A stretch of DNA of 64,000 bases from contig CALEDQ010000030.1 of assembly GCA_937949615.1 (NCBI GenBank), positions 1 through 64,000 on the forward strand. Direction: 5' to 3'. This stretch comes from an uncultured bacterium (GTDB lineage: Bacteria > Muiribacteriota > Ozemobacteria > Ozemobacterales > Ozemobacteraceae). The notes beneath the pieces were generated by a model. It saw only the letters and a list, made by a program, of their open reading frames with translations. It was not told the DNA's origin and did not search any database. Both the position numbers and the translations under genes were made by a program. Positions 37,293 to 46,399 of this stretch are shown piece by piece (the first letter of the stretch is position 1; the number at the start of each line of letters is the position of its first letter).

Positions 37293-39215
37293 ATGAAACG
37301 CTTCACTCTATTCGTTCTGGCCGCTCTGCTGTTTTCTTCGACAGCAGTCATGGCAGCACCGTTCTCTGACGTGCCCGCTTCGCACTGGGCTTTTGACGCC
37401 ATCAACAAACTGTCTGACAAAGGCATTATCCAGGGTTTCCCCGATGGTAAATTCAAAGGCAATAAAGGTCTGACCAGATTCGATCTCGCCATGGTCACTG
37501 CCAAAATGCTCGCCCATGTCGAACAGATGTTCGAATCCGGCGTCGGCACCAATCTGGTTACCAAAACCGACCTGCAGACCCTCGAAAAACTGACCGTAGA
37601 ATTTGCTGACGAACTTGCTCTCCTCGGCGTTAAGGTTACCTCGCTCGAAGATGACATGCAGGTTGTCAAAGAAGACGTATCTTTCCTCAAAAAAGATGTT
37701 GAAGGCATCAAGGACTACATCGCCAAAGGCGGCCTGGAAAAGGTCAAACTCGGCGGCGACATGCTGGTTCGCCACACCAACATTACCCACAAGCACGACT
37801 GGGCACTCAACAATCTTAACGGCTCAGCAAGAGCCGGCAACTCCGACAACAGCCTCACCGAAAGCATGATTGGCCTGACTTTCAACGCCAACATCGACGA
37901 AAACATCTCGGCTTTCGTCTACTGGGCAATGCTTGACTATAACACCACCAATATTGGTGCGGGAAATGCACAGTCCGGCCTGAACAGTGCTTTTGGTATC
38001 GGCGGCACTGGCGCTAACAAGTTCAGCGACAACACCATTTATCAGGCGTACCTCGAAGTTAAAGACATGTTCCGCTTCGGTGGCGATTTCGTCTTCGGCC
38101 GCAACCTCTATGCCCACAATCACGCCCTGCTGCTCAACAACTACATCGACGTCATCCGCTACAGCAAGAAAATCGGCGATGTCAACATGATCCTGCAGAC
38201 TGTTTACGACCGCCATCAGGGCAACTACAAAGATGACGCCGCCGTTGACTTCCGTGGCGTCTGGAACCTCGACCTGAGCACCACTTACCGCAAACATGAT
38301 TTCTATCTCGGCCTGTATGGCCAGGATGAACCCAACCTCATCGCCCAGGGAAGAATGACCCCGCTCTTTACCGCCCCGACCGCAGCTTTCCTGGCCGGAC
38401 CGGTCGCCCTTGGCAACACCGTTGCCGGTCAGCAGACCAGCGACAAGCGCTGGGACGTTGAATTCGGTTCAAAAGGCCCGATCGGTGGCAATGGTCACTG
38501 GAACTACGACCTTGGCTTTGTATACACTCATTACGAAGCTGATGTGCTGAATACCGCTGCCGACACCGCCGCATTCTCTGCCTGGATCAGCCCCGACATG
38601 AACGGCTGGATGGGTCATGGCGCCATAAAATGGGACAGCAAAAAGCACTGGGCTGCCAAGCTCGCCGGCACTTTTGCTGACGATGAATCAATTGGCGCTA
38701 TCTCGATCAATAATGACATGAGATACATGGATGCCGCCGAAACCCCGTATGAAGATATCGCCCGCGGCAACAATTACTTTAACAGCGGTCTGGTCAACAT
38801 GTATGACCTCAAACTGCAGACCGAATACCGCCCGAACAACACCAAGCACTACTTCAGACTGGCCGGCGACTTCCTTGGCGAAATGAAAGACAAGGTCGAA
38901 AACGATATGACCCGCCATCTGAACGGTCAGGGCCGCGTAAATCAGGTCGGCGCCATTCCGGTTGACAAGTCGAACACCGCTTATGATTCTTACAACAGTC
39001 TCGGCATTGCTGACCCGGAAGCGACCGTTCTGACTTTTGAATACCGCTACCAGCTTACCGACAACACCAGAATCAGAGTTGGCTACACCACCTTCGATCT
39101 GCTCGGTGATGCTCAGAGAAAGACTGTGGCAGTAAACAAAATTTCTGCCGGTCGTGGTCTGAACAATGACTATGACTATCACATTTTCTGGACTGAGATC
39201 TATACTGTCTATTGA
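37293..39215 (+). CDS. SLH-domain outer-membrane porin (paralogue 1)
   Basis: The 640-residue protein has a signal peptide (1-21), a single SLH domain at about 22-65 (FSDVPASHWAFDAINKL, GIIQGFPDG, LTRFDLAMVTAKML) and a coiled coil near 85-145. A long beta-rich C-terminal part begins VKLGGDMLVRHTN. The final residue is Tyr (EIYTVY), as in the terminal beta-signal recognised by the BAM complex. This is the OmpM/Slp plan: the SLH domain binds secondary wall polymer or peptidoglycan and the barrel spans the outer membrane. It pairs with the paralogue at 56514-58391 (shared GDVxMxxQxxYDRHQGxYKDD motif). It sits between the two chemotaxis halves with its own promoter and terminator and a GGAGGAAA ribosome site. 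Substrate unknown. Confidence 0.9.
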   Translation: MKRFTLFVLAALLFSSTAVMAAPFSDVPASHWAFDAINKLSDKGIIQGFPDGKFKGNKGLTRFDLAMVTAKMLAHVEQMFESGVGTNLVTKTDLQTLEKLTVEFADELALLGVKVTSLEDDMQVVKEDVSFLKKDVEGIKDYIAKGGLEKVKLGGDMLVRHTNITHKHDWALNNLNGSARAGNSDNSLTESMIGLTFNANIDENISAFVYWAMLDYNTTNIGAGNAQSGLNSAFGIGGTGANKFSDNTIYQAYLEVKDMFRFGGDFVFGRNLYAHNHALLLNNYIDVIRYSKKIGDVNMILQTVYDRHQGNYKDDAAVDFRGVWNLDLSTTYRKHDFYLGLYGQDEPNLIAQGRMTPLFTAPTAAFLAGPVALGNTVAGQQTSDKRWDVEFGSKGPIGGNGHWNYDLGFVYTHYEADVLNTAADTAAFSAWISPDMNGWMGHGAIKWDSKKHWAAKLAGTFADDESIGAISINNDMRYMDAAETPYEDIARGNNYFNSGLVNMYDLKLQTEYRPNNTKHYFRLAGDFLGEMKDKVENDMTRHLNGQGRVNQVGAIPVDKSNTAYDSYNSLGIADPEATVLTFEYRYQLTDNTRIRVGYTTFDLLGDAQRKTVAVNKISAGRGLNNDYDYHIFWTEIYTVY

Positions 39216-39227
39216 CAGCATACAGCC

Positions 39228-39265
39228 AAAAAAAACACGTCAGGGTACCCTGACGTGTTTTTTTT
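39228..39265. terminator. rho-independent terminator of SLH porin 1
   Basis: ACACGTCAGGG pairs perfectly with CCCTGACGTGT around TA, with an A-tract before and eight T after. It begins 13 bases beyond the porin stop. The symmetry means it could also stop reverse transcription. Confidence 0.9.
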
Positions 39266-39328
39266 GCACATTTTTTTTGTATTAAAAAAAAAACAATTAA
39301 GCATTTACTGCCGCATTTTATGGACTAA

Positions 39329-39357
39329 TTGACAAAAATCACCGCACTGGATAGACT
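39329..39357 (+). promoter_or_regulatory. sigma-70-like promoter of chemotaxis cluster 2
   Basis: TTGACA (39329-39334), 17 bases, TAGACT (39352-39357). The -10 box matches four of six consensus positions. It lies upstream of the sigma-54 site and would give a leader of roughly 236 bases before cheD. Confidence 0.6.
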
Positions 39358-39389
39358 CATTAATAGAGAGAAAAAATACTTGAGTCCTC

Positions 39390-39406
39390 AGGCACGGTTA
39401 TTGCAT
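39390..39406 (+). promoter_or_regulatory. sigma-54 (RpoN) promoter of chemotaxis cluster 2
   Basis: AGGCACGGTTATTGCAT matches the -24/-12 consensus TGGCACGRNNNTTGCW at every position except the first T. The invariant GG (39391-39392) and GC (39403-39404) are separated by ten bases, as required. Transcription would start near 39416, about 184 bases before cheD. An enhancer-binding activator would be needed; none is in the window. Confidence 0.75.
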
Positions 39407-39458
39407 AGAAAAAAAATGGAATACGATCTTTAAAGGAAGTTGGGCAATTATGCTGACG

Positions 39459-39482
39459 GTGTAGTCCCGAAAGGTACTGCAC
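39459..39482 (+). other. stem-loop with GAAA tetraloop in the cheD leader
   Basis: GTGTAGTCCC and GGTACTGCAC form a ten-pair stem (one wobble, one C/U mismatch) closed by a GAAA tetraloop. It lies in the transcribed leader between the sigma-54 start and cheD. A tiny open frame ATGCTGACGGTGTAG (39450-39464) runs into it, with AAGGAAG upstream. No known riboswitch core was recognised. Confidence 0.4.
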
Positions 39483-39599
39483 TTATGGCACTCTGAAGAA
39501 AAGGCAGACAAACCGCCCCCATACCTGCATCTGCTCGAAAGATGGCAGCGAGGCTTTGTTGCCGACAGAGCTTAAAATCTGCACCCGAAAGAAAAACTG

Positions 39600-40079
39600 A
39601 TGACCATCTACGTCGGTATCGGAGAGCTCGCAGCATCTGGCGAACCCGGAACTGTCATCAAGACCCTTGCCCTGGGCTCGTGCGTTGCAGTCGCCATTTT
39701 CTCGAAAAAATTACCAATTGCGGGTCTGATTCATGTTCAGCTCCCAGAAAGCTCCATAAATAAAGAACTGGCCACCAAGCGCCCCGGGGCTTTTGCTGAT
39801 GTCGGGATACCCTTGCTGCTTGCCGAAATGGCAAAGCTTGGCTGCATGCCGGCAGATATGGTGGTTAAACTGGCCGGTGGCGCTCAGGTAATGGACCCGA
39901 ACAGCACCTTCAATATCGGCAAACGAAATTATCTTGCGGTAAAAAAAGCGCTCTGGGCAAACCGGCTGTTTCCGGCCTCTGAAGAGGTAGGAGGAGAAAT
40001 CAGCAGAACCGTTACTCTTACTGTTGGCGCAAACGATCTTCTTATACATACACCCGGTTATGAAAACCGGAAAATTTGA
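39600..40079 (+). CDS. cheD: chemoreceptor glutamine deamidase CheD (copy 2)
   Basis: The 159-residue, standard-length CheD carries the triad spacing of the Thermotoga enzyme exactly: Thr22, Cys28 in TLALGSCVAV and His45 in GLIHVQLP. The core continues with VVKLAGGAQVM and FNIGKRN. It deamidates receptor Gln to Glu and may be controlled by the CheX encoded two genes downstream. The first ATG of the cluster follows only a weak GAAAGA ribosome site. Unlike copy 1 at 26375-26953, it keeps the catalytic Thr. Confidence 0.9.
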   Translation: MTIYVGIGELAASGEPGTVIKTLALGSCVAVAIFSKKLPIAGLIHVQLPESSINKELATKRPGAFADVGIPLLLAEMAKLGCMPADMVVKLAGGAQVMDPNSTFNIGKRNYLAVKKALWANRLFPASEEVGGEISRTVTLTVGANDLLIHTPGYENRKI

Positions 40080-40112
40080 CGTTCTGGCAGCGATAATCTG
40101 GAGGAAAGCAAG

Positions 40113-40499
40113 ATGCGTACAATTCTGATTGTTGATGATTCGGCGACAGCCAGAAGAATCATTCAGCAATGTCTTGAAATGATCGGTTGTGCAGGCTGCG
40201 AATTCGTGCATGCAACTGATGGCATCGAAGCTCTTGGCATTCTGCGCACCCGTGATATTTCGCTGCTGATCACCGACATGAACATGCCAAACCTCGACGG
40301 GACAGGCCTTCTGAAAGCCGTAAAAGGCAGCCCAAAACTGAATCATATTCCGGTATTTGTAATTTCATCTCTGACTAATCCGGCTCTAGAAAGCGAGCTT
40401 AAAAGTATCGGGGTCGACAAGATAATTTACAAACCGGCCTCGCCACAAAAGCTCCTTGACGGCATCGAGCAAACTGTCGGAAAGGAGTTTTTCGAATGA
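40113..40499 (+). CDS. cheY: CheY-type response regulator (cluster 2)
   Basis: The 128-residue single receiver domain has acidic residues in IVDDSATA, phosphoacceptor Asp55 in LLITDMNMPNLDG, Ser in FVISSL and Lys107 in IIYKPAS. No output domain is present. Its stop overlaps the ATG of cheX (ATGA), so the regulator and its likely phosphatase are made together. It follows a GGAGG ribosome site. Confidence 0.93.
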   Translation: MRTILIVDDSATARRIIQQCLEMIGCAGCEFVHATDGIEALGILRTRDISLLITDMNMPNLDGTGLLKAVKGSPKLNHIPVFVISSLTNPALESELKSIGVDKIIYKPASPQKLLDGIEQTVGKEFFE

Positions 40500-40996
40500 T
40501 CCCCAAACCCGGCTCCTGCGAAGATCTGATTTACAAAGCTCTTTCAGAGGCTTTTGAGACTCTTGTATTCGAAGAAGTCGTACTCTCTGAGGTTACCAGC
40601 AACAAACTGCCCGAAGCTAATCTGGATGGCTGGTGGGCAAGCATCAAAATGCTCGCTCCGCTTCCGTGGGGCGAAATAGTAATTACGGTTCCTGACGCAC
40701 TGATGAATCGTTTTACCGAAGCAATTCTCGGCCTTACTGGCGAAGCTCCCACCGCCGAACAGAATTTTGACAATCTCGGCGAAATTCTCAATACCATCTG
40801 CGGCAGGCTGATGGCATTGCGTTCAAATCCTGACCGGGTTTTTCGCATTGGCCTGCCGGTATCCGGTCGCGGACTGATACCAGAACAGAGTGGTCCATTC
40901 AGGTGTGTTAACGTTCTCGTGGGAGAAGAACACATATATCTCCTTGCACCGGAATCCTTCTGGGATGATATAATCTGGGAACTCGAGCTCAGTTGA
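40496..40996 (+). CDS. CheX-like CheY-P phosphatase (cluster 2)
   Basis: The 166-residue protein is of the CheC/CheX/FliY fold. The key phosphatase pair is Glu96 and Asn99 in NLGEILNTICGRLM, the family ExxN motif, followed by a beta-strand-rich end (IGLPVSGRGLIPEQSGPFRCVNVLVG). It has one ExxN motif, as in CheX. It should dephosphorylate CheY-P from the gene it overlaps. Divergence from better-known CheX proteins is notable in the first 60 residues. Confidence 0.75.
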   Translation: MIPKPGSCEDLIYKALSEAFETLVFEEVVLSEVTSNKLPEANLDGWWASIKMLAPLPWGEIVITVPDALMNRFTEAILGLTGEAPTAEQNFDNLGEILNTICGRLMALRSNPDRVFRIGLPVSGRGLIPEQSGPFRCVNVLVGEEHIYLLAPESFWDDIIWELELS

Positions 40997-41039
40997 TTCT
41001 TGATGAATCCGAAATGAAGTAAAAGGAAGTTTCCGCATT

Positions 41040-43364
41040 ATGTTCAAAGACATGGAACTTGAATTTTTTCGGGTCTTTGTTACCGAAAGCCGTGAATTGA
41101 TTGAAGAGGTTGAACTTCAGCTGATTGCCACCCACGAAGAGGCAGAACGGACTGGAGTCGTAGACGCTTCTGGCATAAACGGTGTATTCAGGCTTTTCCA
41201 TACGATGAAGGGCAGCGCCGGCAGCCTAGGGCTGAACAATATCGCATCACTGACCCACAAGGCAGAAACACTTCTCGACCTTTTCAGAAGCGGCAAAGCC
41301 AGCCTGCAGTCAGAGCATGTCGACCTGCTGATGGAAGCTATCGACCTGACACGCGGCTATCTCGATCTTATCGATAAGAACAATTCTGACAAAGGGCGCG
41401 AGGACGAACGTGAAGCTATCGAAAAACGATTGAGCGAAGCCATTGATTCTGCCAGCGGAAAGCCACCAGCAGCAGATAAAAAAATGAATACAAACAACCA
41501 GAATGATAATGAAAAACGTCAAAGTTCAGCACAGATATTCAAGCCAGAGCTTACCAGAGAAAATGCGCACAGCGAAACCAACCGGCCAATCGTCGAACAG
41601 TTTGTCGAAGAGGCCGGGGATATTCTCGACAAGTCTGAAAAGCTTCTACTTGAGCTCGAAAAGTCACCCTCAGGTTCGCACCAGTCGCTAAGAGAAATTT
41701 TCAGAGGCATGCACAGTTTCAAAGGAAATTGTGGCTTTCTTGGGCTCGAAATGCTCGAAAACCTCAGTCATAAAGCCGAGACAGTTCTTGAAATTTTCGT
41801 CGATAACCAGCTTGAACTTGCCCCGGAGCATCTGATGACCTTTCTGATTGTCATCGATTCTCTCAGACAAGGTGTCGGCAATCTTGCTTCAGGTGGTCCT
41901 GGTGATTTTGAAGGCCTTAAAATGGTTGAAGACCTTCTTGTTCAGCTCGAAAACAGTCTGAACACAGAAGAAGGCAAAGGCCCCAAAAAACTTGGGCAGA
42001 TTCTGCTGGAAGAGGGTGCGGTATCAGAGGAACAGCTTCTCGGAGCCCTTGAAAAGCAGCGGGCAACCATTGGCGAAGTTCTTGTCGACATGGGCGCTAC
42101 CGATCATGATACGGTTGAAATGGCATTGAAGAAGCAGTCGGAACAGACTGCCAAAACTTCACAGCAGGATAAGGTCATCAAGCGTTCGGATATTCGCGTA
42201 GACCTTCAGAAACTTGATAAACTGGTGAATCTCGTCGGCGAACTGGTTATTGCTGAAACCATGGTCACGCGTAACCCTGATCTGCGGGATCTGGTTCTCG
42301 AAAGCTTCGATCGGGCGGTTCATCATCTGAGAAGGGTCACCAGTGAGCTTCAGGACGTAGCAATGAGCGTGCGCATGATTCCGCTCGCCATGACCTTTCA
42401 GAAGCTTGTAAGGGTCGTACATGACCTCAGCCGCAAAGTTAAAAAGAAAGTTAAACTCACCCTGCTTGGCGAAGAAACAGAAGTCGACAAAACCATGACG
42501 GAGCAGATAGCAGACCCCTTGCTGCATATGGTAAGAAACTCTGTCGATCACGGCCTGGAATCTTCTGAAGAAAGGCTGCGACTCGGAAAACCGGAAACCG
42601 GCAAAATCACTATTGAAGCTCGTTATGAGGGTGGAGAAGTCTGGATAATCGTATCTGACGATGGCCGAGGTCTCGATCGCCAGAAAATTCTCGACAAGGC
42701 CATTGAGCGTGGGCTGCTTAAGGGCGATCCGGGTCACCTCAGCGATGAAGAAATTTATGCTTTCATTTTTGAGCCTGGTTTTTCGACTACTGCCAGCGTC
42801 TCTGAAGTTTCAGGCCGCGGAGTCGGCATGGATGTGGTCAAAAAGAATATTGAAAAGCTCAAAGGCCGCATTTCGATCCGCAGCAAACCCGGTCAGGGCA
42901 CTTCGATTTATCTGCAGATTCCGCTGACCCTTGCAATCATCGACGGAATGCTGGTTAAAGTCGGAAATTCGCAGTATACGATTCCTCTTCTGTCGATTAG
43001 AGAATCTGTCAGACCCCTCGCTAAATCAATAACAGTTACCCCCGAGGGCGAAGAGATTGTAAGAATACGTGAAGAGATGATTCCTGTAGTTCGTCTTCAC
43101 AAACTTCATGGAAAAGCTTCAAAATACACTGAACTGCATGAAGGCATTCTGGTAATAGTCGAAGACCAGGGCCGCAAAGCAGCGATTTTTGTTGACGAGA
43201 TTCTTGGGCAGCAACAGACAGTCATCAAGGGCCTGTCAAATTTTCTGTCGTCTGCCAGGGGAATCTCGGGTTGCACCATTCTGGGTGATGGTGCTGTCAG
43301 TCTGATACTCGACATCGGCGGCCTGATTGAAAAGGCCAGTGATGAGCAGCTAAGAATCATCTGA
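41040..43364 (+). CDS. cheA: CheA histidine kinase with two HPt domains (cluster 2)
   Basis: The 774-residue kinase has HPt domain 1 with His54 (FRLFHTMKGSAG) and HPt domain 2 with His225 (FRGMHSFKGNCG). Two MshEN-like repeats at about 315-368 (LGQILLEEGAVSEEQLLGAL, IGEVLVDMGATDHDTVEMAL) are followed by the dimerisation domain (VDLQKLDKLVNLVGELV). The ATPase is complete, with N box LLHMVRNSVDHGLE, G1 VSDDGRGLD, F box FEPGFSTT and G2 SGRGVGMDVV, and a CheW-like P5 domain ends the protein. It is the only CheA here with all functions on one chain. Two phosphorylatable histidines could serve CheY and CheB separately. The HPt-less kinase at 23804-25357 shares the MshEN-like linker. Confidence 0.95.
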   Translation: MFKDMELEFFRVFVTESRELIEEVELQLIATHEEAERTGVVDASGINGVFRLFHTMKGSAGSLGLNNIASLTHKAETLLDLFRSGKASLQSEHVDLLMEAIDLTRGYLDLIDKNNSDKGREDEREAIEKRLSEAIDSASGKPPAADKKMNTNNQNDNEKRQSSAQIFKPELTRENAHSETNRPIVEQFVEEAGDILDKSEKLLLELEKSPSGSHQSLREIFRGMHSFKGNCGFLGLEMLENLSHKAETVLEIFVDNQLELAPEHLMTFLIVIDSLRQGVGNLASGGPGDFEGLKMVEDLLVQLENSLNTEEGKGPKKLGQILLEEGAVSEEQLLGALEKQRATIGEVLVDMGATDHDTVEMALKKQSEQTAKTSQQDKVIKRSDIRVDLQKLDKLVNLVGELVIAETMVTRNPDLRDLVLESFDRAVHHLRRVTSELQDVAMSVRMIPLAMTFQKLVRVVHDLSRKVKKKVKLTLLGEETEVDKTMTEQIADPLLHMVRNSVDHGLESSEERLRLGKPETGKITIEARYEGGEVWIIVSDDGRGLDRQKILDKAIERGLLKGDPGHLSDEEIYAFIFEPGFSTTASVSEVSGRGVGMDVVKKNIEKLKGRISIRSKPGQGTSIYLQIPLTLAIIDGMLVKVGNSQYTIPLLSIRESVRPLAKSITVTPEGEEIVRIREEMIPVVRLHKLHGKASKYTELHEGILVIVEDQGRKAAIFVDEILGQQQTVIKGLSNFLSSARGISGCTILGDGAVSLILDIGGLIEKASDEQLRII

Positions 43365-43377
43365 GGAGGAACACACA

Positions 43378-43887
43378 ATGTCAGAAAGCCAGAGAAAAGA
43401 AATTAACGATGATTTTGATCTTGAGGACGACGAAAACGAAGATACGCAGGAGGGCAAGTATCTGTCCTTTCGCATCGGCGGCGAGGTATATGGTATCGAG
43501 ATCCGGCATGTAACCGAAATAGTTGGGATTCAAAAGATAACCGAAGTACCCGATATGCCTCAATATATGAAAGGCGTAATAAATCTGCGCGGCAACGTCA
43601 TTCCGGTAGTTGATGTCAGACTCCGCTTTCATATGCAGCCCCGCGATTATGATGACCGTACCTGCGTCATCGTCGTCAACATCAACGATGCTTCAATTGG
43701 TCTGGTAGTCGACGCCGTAAAAGAAGTCATTTCAATACTGCCCGATCAGATTTCTCCTGCCCCGAGTGTTTCGAAGGGCGAAGTCACAAGATACATCAAG
43801 GGAATCGGCAGATTTGACGGCGAAGTCATAATTCTGCTGGCAATAGATGAGCTTCTGTACAACAACCAGATCAAGGTGAGCTTATGA
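43378..43887 (+). CDS. cheW: chemotaxis coupling protein CheW (copy 2)
   Basis: This 169-residue CheW has an acidic N-terminal extension (DDFDLEDDENEDTQEG, residues 10-25) before the fold YLSFRIGGEVYGIEIRHVTEI. Further core motifs are VPDMPQYMKGVINLRGNVIPVVDVR and GIGRFDGEVIILLAIDELL. It links receptors to the double-HPt CheA just upstream. GAGGAGG lies nine bases before the ATG. The acidic tail is absent from copy 1 and could bias array membership. Confidence 0.95.
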   Translation: MSESQRKEINDDFDLEDDENEDTQEGKYLSFRIGGEVYGIEIRHVTEIVGIQKITEVPDMPQYMKGVINLRGNVIPVVDVRLRFHMQPRDYDDRTCVIVVNINDASIGLVVDAVKEVISILPDQISPAPSVSKGEVTRYIKGIGRFDGEVIILLAIDELLYNNQIKVSL

Positions 43888-43951
43888 TCTGATTGTTTGC
43901 GATGCTCTGATGTCCTGTATTCGGCAAAATTCCTGACAGGAGGCGCAGTCA

Positions 43952-46378
43952 ATGTTTTTTTTCAAACTCTGGGCAGATTTGTCTCTTAAATGGAAACTTC
44001 TCATTCTCGGTTGTCTTGGTGTAGTGATAATGAGTATCAGTGCCCTCTGGCTGACAGACTCATCCGGCAAAGTCATTGGTAAGCTGGTTGAGACCACGAT
44101 GCTGGGAGAAGCTGAATCACAGGCAAAGCTTATTGCAGAAGGAGTTCTGCATCTCGTCAAGACTCAGGACGAGCTTCTGAACATCAAGCTTAAAGGCGAC
44201 CTTGCGGCCGCCAGAAATGTTCTGGACAGTTCCGGCGGAGTTAATTTTTCGAGTGAAAATATTAAATGGAATGCGATAAACCAGTTTACTCAACAGACCC
44301 AGGAAGTAAGCCTGCCGAAGCTTACGGTTGGCGATGTCTGGCTTGGCCAGCATTTTTCAAGCTCCGAAGTAACACCGGTCGTTGACAAGGTCAAGGAAAT
44401 GCTGGGCGGCACCTGCACCATTTTCCAGCGTATGAATACGCGTGGCGATATGCTGCGCGTCGCAACCAATGTCATTGGTGAGGATGGCAAAAGAGCGATC
44501 GGCACCTATATTCCGGCGGTCAACCAGGATAACACACCCAACCCGGTAGTAAGCGCGATTATGCATGGTGAGACCTTTGTCGGGCGCGCCCAGGTAGTCG
44601 GCAGATGGTATATTGCCGCTTACGAACCAATAAAAGACTCAACCGGCAGCATTACCGGCATGCTCTATGTCGGTCTGCCGATCGATATGGTAAAAGAAGT
44701 CACCGAAGCGATCTCGAGCATCAAAGTCGGTAAAACCGGCTATGTTTTCGTTCTTGGTGGGGCAGGCAATCAGAAACACAAGACCATCATTCACAAAGCT
44801 CTCGGCGTTAATGTCGATCTCACCGACCGCAAAGACAGCAATGGTGAACTTTTCATTCAGAAAATGGTCGCTCAGGCATTACCAACAGGTAAAGACGGCA
44901 ACCCGGTAATCTATTCATACCCATGGCTCGATCAGGGTGCGACAAAGGCGCGCGATAAATATGTAGCTCTTATCTATTACGAACCCTGGGACTGGGTAAT
45001 TGGTGCAAGCTCTTATTACGATGAGTTTTATGAATCAATCGCAGTAATCAACAAGAGTCTTTCAGAGACAGAGAGATACCAGTTCATGGTAACCATTATA
45101 ATTCTTCTGCTGGTGTGCCTGTTTGCCTGGTCTGTAGCCATGAGCATTGCGACACCGCTTAATCACGGCGTTAACCTTCTTGAGGCGGTTGCACTCAAAG
45201 GTGACACCAGTATCGATGTTCCGGCAGATGACATTGCCAGAGGCGACGAAGTCGGAAAACTGGCGAAGGCAATCTCGGGGCTGGTCAAACAGCAGAATGA
45301 GGAAGTTGTTCTGGCCACTAATCTGGCAGATGGCAACTGGAACCAGGAAGTAATGATACGCTCAGAGAAAGACAAGCTTGGCCAGGCTCTTTCTCAGATG
45401 GTAACACAGGTAACCTCTGCTCTGGCAGGCGCAAAACAGGCAGCCGAAGAAGTAGATATGGGCGCCGGCCAGATAGCCGACGCCAGCCAGTCTCTGTCAC
45501 AGGGCGCCACCGAATCTGCAGCATCTCTTGAAGAAATAAGCAGCTCGGTTACCCAGATCGGCAGCCAGACGAAAGCCAATGCCGAAAATGCTTCGCAGGC
45601 CAATGTTCTGGCGACCCAGACCCGCAAGGCCGCTGAATCCGGTAACGGCAAGATGTCTGAAATGATGGGCGCCATGACCGCAATTCAGGACTCGAGCAAG
45701 CAGATCGCCAAGATCATCAAGGTAATCGACGACATCGCGTTTCAGACAAACCTTCTCGCGCTCAATGCTGCGGTAGAAGCAGCAAGAGCTGGCCGACACG
45801 GCAAGGGCTTCGCGGTAGTTGCAGACGAAGTTCGTAATCTTGCCAGCAGAAGCGCCAAAGCGGCAAAAGAAACTTCTGAAATGATCGAAAATTCGATCAA
45901 CAAAGTTGCAGTCGGCCACGAAATCGCGGTGGCAACCGAAAGTGCCCTGCACGAGATCGTTGCCAGTTCTGTAAAAGTTGCCGACCTGGTTGGTGAAATC
46001 GCCGCAGCCAGTAATGAACAGGCACAGGGTATTCTCGAAATCGGCCAGGGTCTTGAGCAGATAGACAAAGTCACACAGCAGACAACCGCTAACGCTGAAG
46101 AAACTGCAGCAGCGGCCGAAGAGCTCTCTGGTCAGGCACGCGAACTCAATGCTCTGCTTGCCAAGTTCCGCATCAGCGAAAAAATTGAAGCAACCAGTCT
46201 GGTCAAATCTTTTAAAAAGCCGACGGCTCAGAGCTTGAATAAACCCGTTGAAAAAGCAGAGAAAAAGCCGCCGTTAAAGAAAGTGCCGCCACAGAAGCCG
46301 ATGGTCGAAAAGCAGGAAAAGAAACCGAATCCTGCTGAAGTAATTGCTCTCGACGACGACGAGTTCGGTAAATACTGA
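43952..46378 (+). CDS. chemoreceptor with Cache_3-Cache_2 periplasmic sensor
   Basis: The 808-residue receptor has TM1 at about 13-30 (WKLLILGCLGVVIMSISALWL) and a large periplasmic region of 340 residues. That region contains Cache-type modules: FQRMNTRGDMLRVATNV, GRWYIAAYEPIKDSTGSITGMLYVGLP, then VGKTGYVFVLGG and the closing WDWVIGASSYYDEFY. TM2 lies near 380-400, then HAMP (PLNHGVNLLEAVALKGD) and the signalling hairpin with tip FQTNLLALNAAVEAARAGRHGKG. A lysine/proline-rich linker ends in DDDEFGKY, an xFxxY tail. Ligands of this Cache class are small carboxylates, but the ligand here is unknown. It is in tandem with a closely related receptor. Confidence 0.92.
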   Translation: MFFFKLWADLSLKWKLLILGCLGVVIMSISALWLTDSSGKVIGKLVETTMLGEAESQAKLIAEGVLHLVKTQDELLNIKLKGDLAAARNVLDSSGGVNFSSENIKWNAINQFTQQTQEVSLPKLTVGDVWLGQHFSSSEVTPVVDKVKEMLGGTCTIFQRMNTRGDMLRVATNVIGEDGKRAIGTYIPAVNQDNTPNPVVSAIMHGETFVGRAQVVGRWYIAAYEPIKDSTGSITGMLYVGLPIDMVKEVTEAISSIKVGKTGYVFVLGGAGNQKHKTIIHKALGVNVDLTDRKDSNGELFIQKMVAQALPTGKDGNPVIYSYPWLDQGATKARDKYVALIYYEPWDWVIGASSYYDEFYESIAVINKSLSETERYQFMVTIIILLLVCLFAWSVAMSIATPLNHGVNLLEAVALKGDTSIDVPADDIARGDEVGKLAKAISGLVKQQNEEVVLATNLADGNWNQEVMIRSEKDKLGQALSQMVTQVTSALAGAKQAAEEVDMGAGQIADASQSLSQGATESAASLEEISSSVTQIGSQTKANAENASQANVLATQTRKAAESGNGKMSEMMGAMTAIQDSSKQIAKIIKVIDDIAFQTNLLALNAAVEAARAGRHGKGFAVVADEVRNLASRSAKAAKETSEMIENSINKVAVGHEIAVATESALHEIVASSVKVADLVGEIAAASNEQAQGILEIGQGLEQIDKVTQQTTANAEETAAAAEELSGQARELNALLAKFRISEKIEATSLVKSFKKPTAQSLNKPVEKAEKKPPLKKVPPQKPMVEKQEKKPNPAEVIALDDDEFGKY

Positions 46379-46399
46379 CAACATACCCGACCGGATTTT

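Noticed and set aside
39459..39600. c-di-GMP riboswitch in the cheD leader
   Set aside because: A GAAA tetraloop stem is present, but the conserved GCAAA core and second stem of the class I riboswitch are missing.
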